Positions 13,224 through 13,399 of a stretch of DNA of 13,399 nucleotides are shown piece after piece. The notes under the pieces were generated by a model. That model ran no database searches, was not told the origin of the DNA, and was given only the letters and a program-made list of their open reading frames with translations. Every line of letters begins with the position of its first letter. The first letter of the stretch is position 1. Source of the DNA: Candidatus Schekmanbacteria bacterium GWA2_38_11 (GTDB taxonomy: Bacteria; Schekmanbacteria; GWA2-38-11); contig MGDB01000131.1 of the NCBI GenBank assembly GCA_001790645.1, positions 1 through 13,399 of the forward strand, in the 5' to 3' direction. The translations under genes and the position numbers were made by a program.

Positions 13224-13310
13224 GGTAGCCGCAGGCTTTAGCCTGCGAGATTTAGCAATTTTCTGTAAATAGATTACATTATTTAACGCAGGCTAAAGCC
13301 TGCGGCTACC
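13224..13310. repeat. Perfect 24-bp inverted repeat, each arm itself palindromic
   Basis: The arms at 13224-13247 and 13287-13310 are exact reverse complements, separated by 39 AT-rich bases. Each arm contains its own hairpin, CGCAGGC-TTTA-GCCTGCG (13230-13247) and CGCAGGC-TAAA-GCCTGCG (13287-13304). On the + strand the second arm is followed by TTTTATT. The element can fold as one long stem or as two separate hairpins. Confidence 0.85.
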
Positions 13311-13345
13311 TTTTATTAAGAGAATTTCCTGAAAGAAAAACTCCT

Positions 13346-13399
13346 TCACTTATATTCCCCAACCTCAGCACTGATTCTTCCTATGATGTTTATAAGAAG
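13346..13399 (-). CDS. Possible C-terminal end of a gene leaving the window
   Basis: On the - strand a frame is open from the window edge for 17 codons (ending in ISAEVGEYK) to a TGA at 13346-13348. Its composition is plausible for a protein end, and it would lie upstream of pyrE on the same strand. It is too short to identify, and an open stretch of this length can occur by chance. Confidence 0.25.
   Translation of the reverse strand, partial: LLINIIGRISAEVGEYK

Noticed and set aside
13188..13310. CRISPR array upstream of pyrE
   Set aside because: There are only two long arms, in inverted orientation, and the 8-base units have no spacers. No cas genes are present.

Overview
The window is about 13.4 kb of AT-rich bacterial DNA. 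It carries compact metabolic genes separated by gaps full of small hairpin repeats. An Isc/Nif-type Fe-S scaffold, a ferritin-like protein, a lipoprotein with a lipobox and a heptose/polysaccharide locus suggest a diderm, probably anaerobic bacterium. The repeat style (short palindromes with a TTTA loop, AT-rich inverted repeats, fragments resembling GTCATTCC...GGAATGAC elements) is familiar to me from genomes of uncultured environmental lineages. No marker gene is present, so I do not assign a phylum.

Region 1 (1-4548) is a sulfur and iron-sulfur handling neighbourhood. After an unrecognised 148-residue protein come a half-length ferritin-like protein, a stand-alone Nfu/NifU C-terminal domain, a DsrE/DsrF-like sulfur carrier, a NifS/IscS-like protein, the scaffold IscU and a TusA-like persulfide carrier, all on the + strand. 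The NifS-like protein is the most unusual gene here. It keeps the catalytic-loop cysteine and several PLP-contact residues. At the position of the PLP-binding lysine it has glutamine, and at the RFS(L/I)G arginine it has leucine. It may therefore not be a conventional PLP cysteine desulfurase. With IscU, TusA and a DsrE-like protein beside it, it may act as a persulfide relay or scaffold-docking protein.

Region 2 (4549-5629) is mostly non-coding, with three consecutive AT-rich hairpins and several degraded repeats. It surrounds one small unrecognised protein with two CxxC pairs.

Region 3 (5630-12607) is a cell-surface glycan locus on the + strand. It holds a TPR lipoprotein, a polyprenyl-phosphate sugar-1-phosphate transferase, and HddC, HddA, GmhA and GmhB, which are the four enzymes needed to make GDP-D-glycero-alpha-D-manno-heptose from sedoheptulose 7-phosphate. 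A UDP-glucose 4-epimerase-like SDR enzyme follows. The likely product is an activated heptose and a lipid-linked glycan.

Region 4 (12611-13399) has pyrE on the - strand, converging on the epimerase gene with a 3-base gap, and possibly the last codons of another - strand gene at the edge.

Two patterns cross these regions. At least eight hairpins share a CTTTAG core but have different, fully complementary stems. Three gaps carry a hairpin followed by a degenerate 8-base tandem repeat (NNTGAYAC), always in the same orientation and 28-46 bases before a start codon (the 148-residue gene, the nifS-like gene and pyrE).
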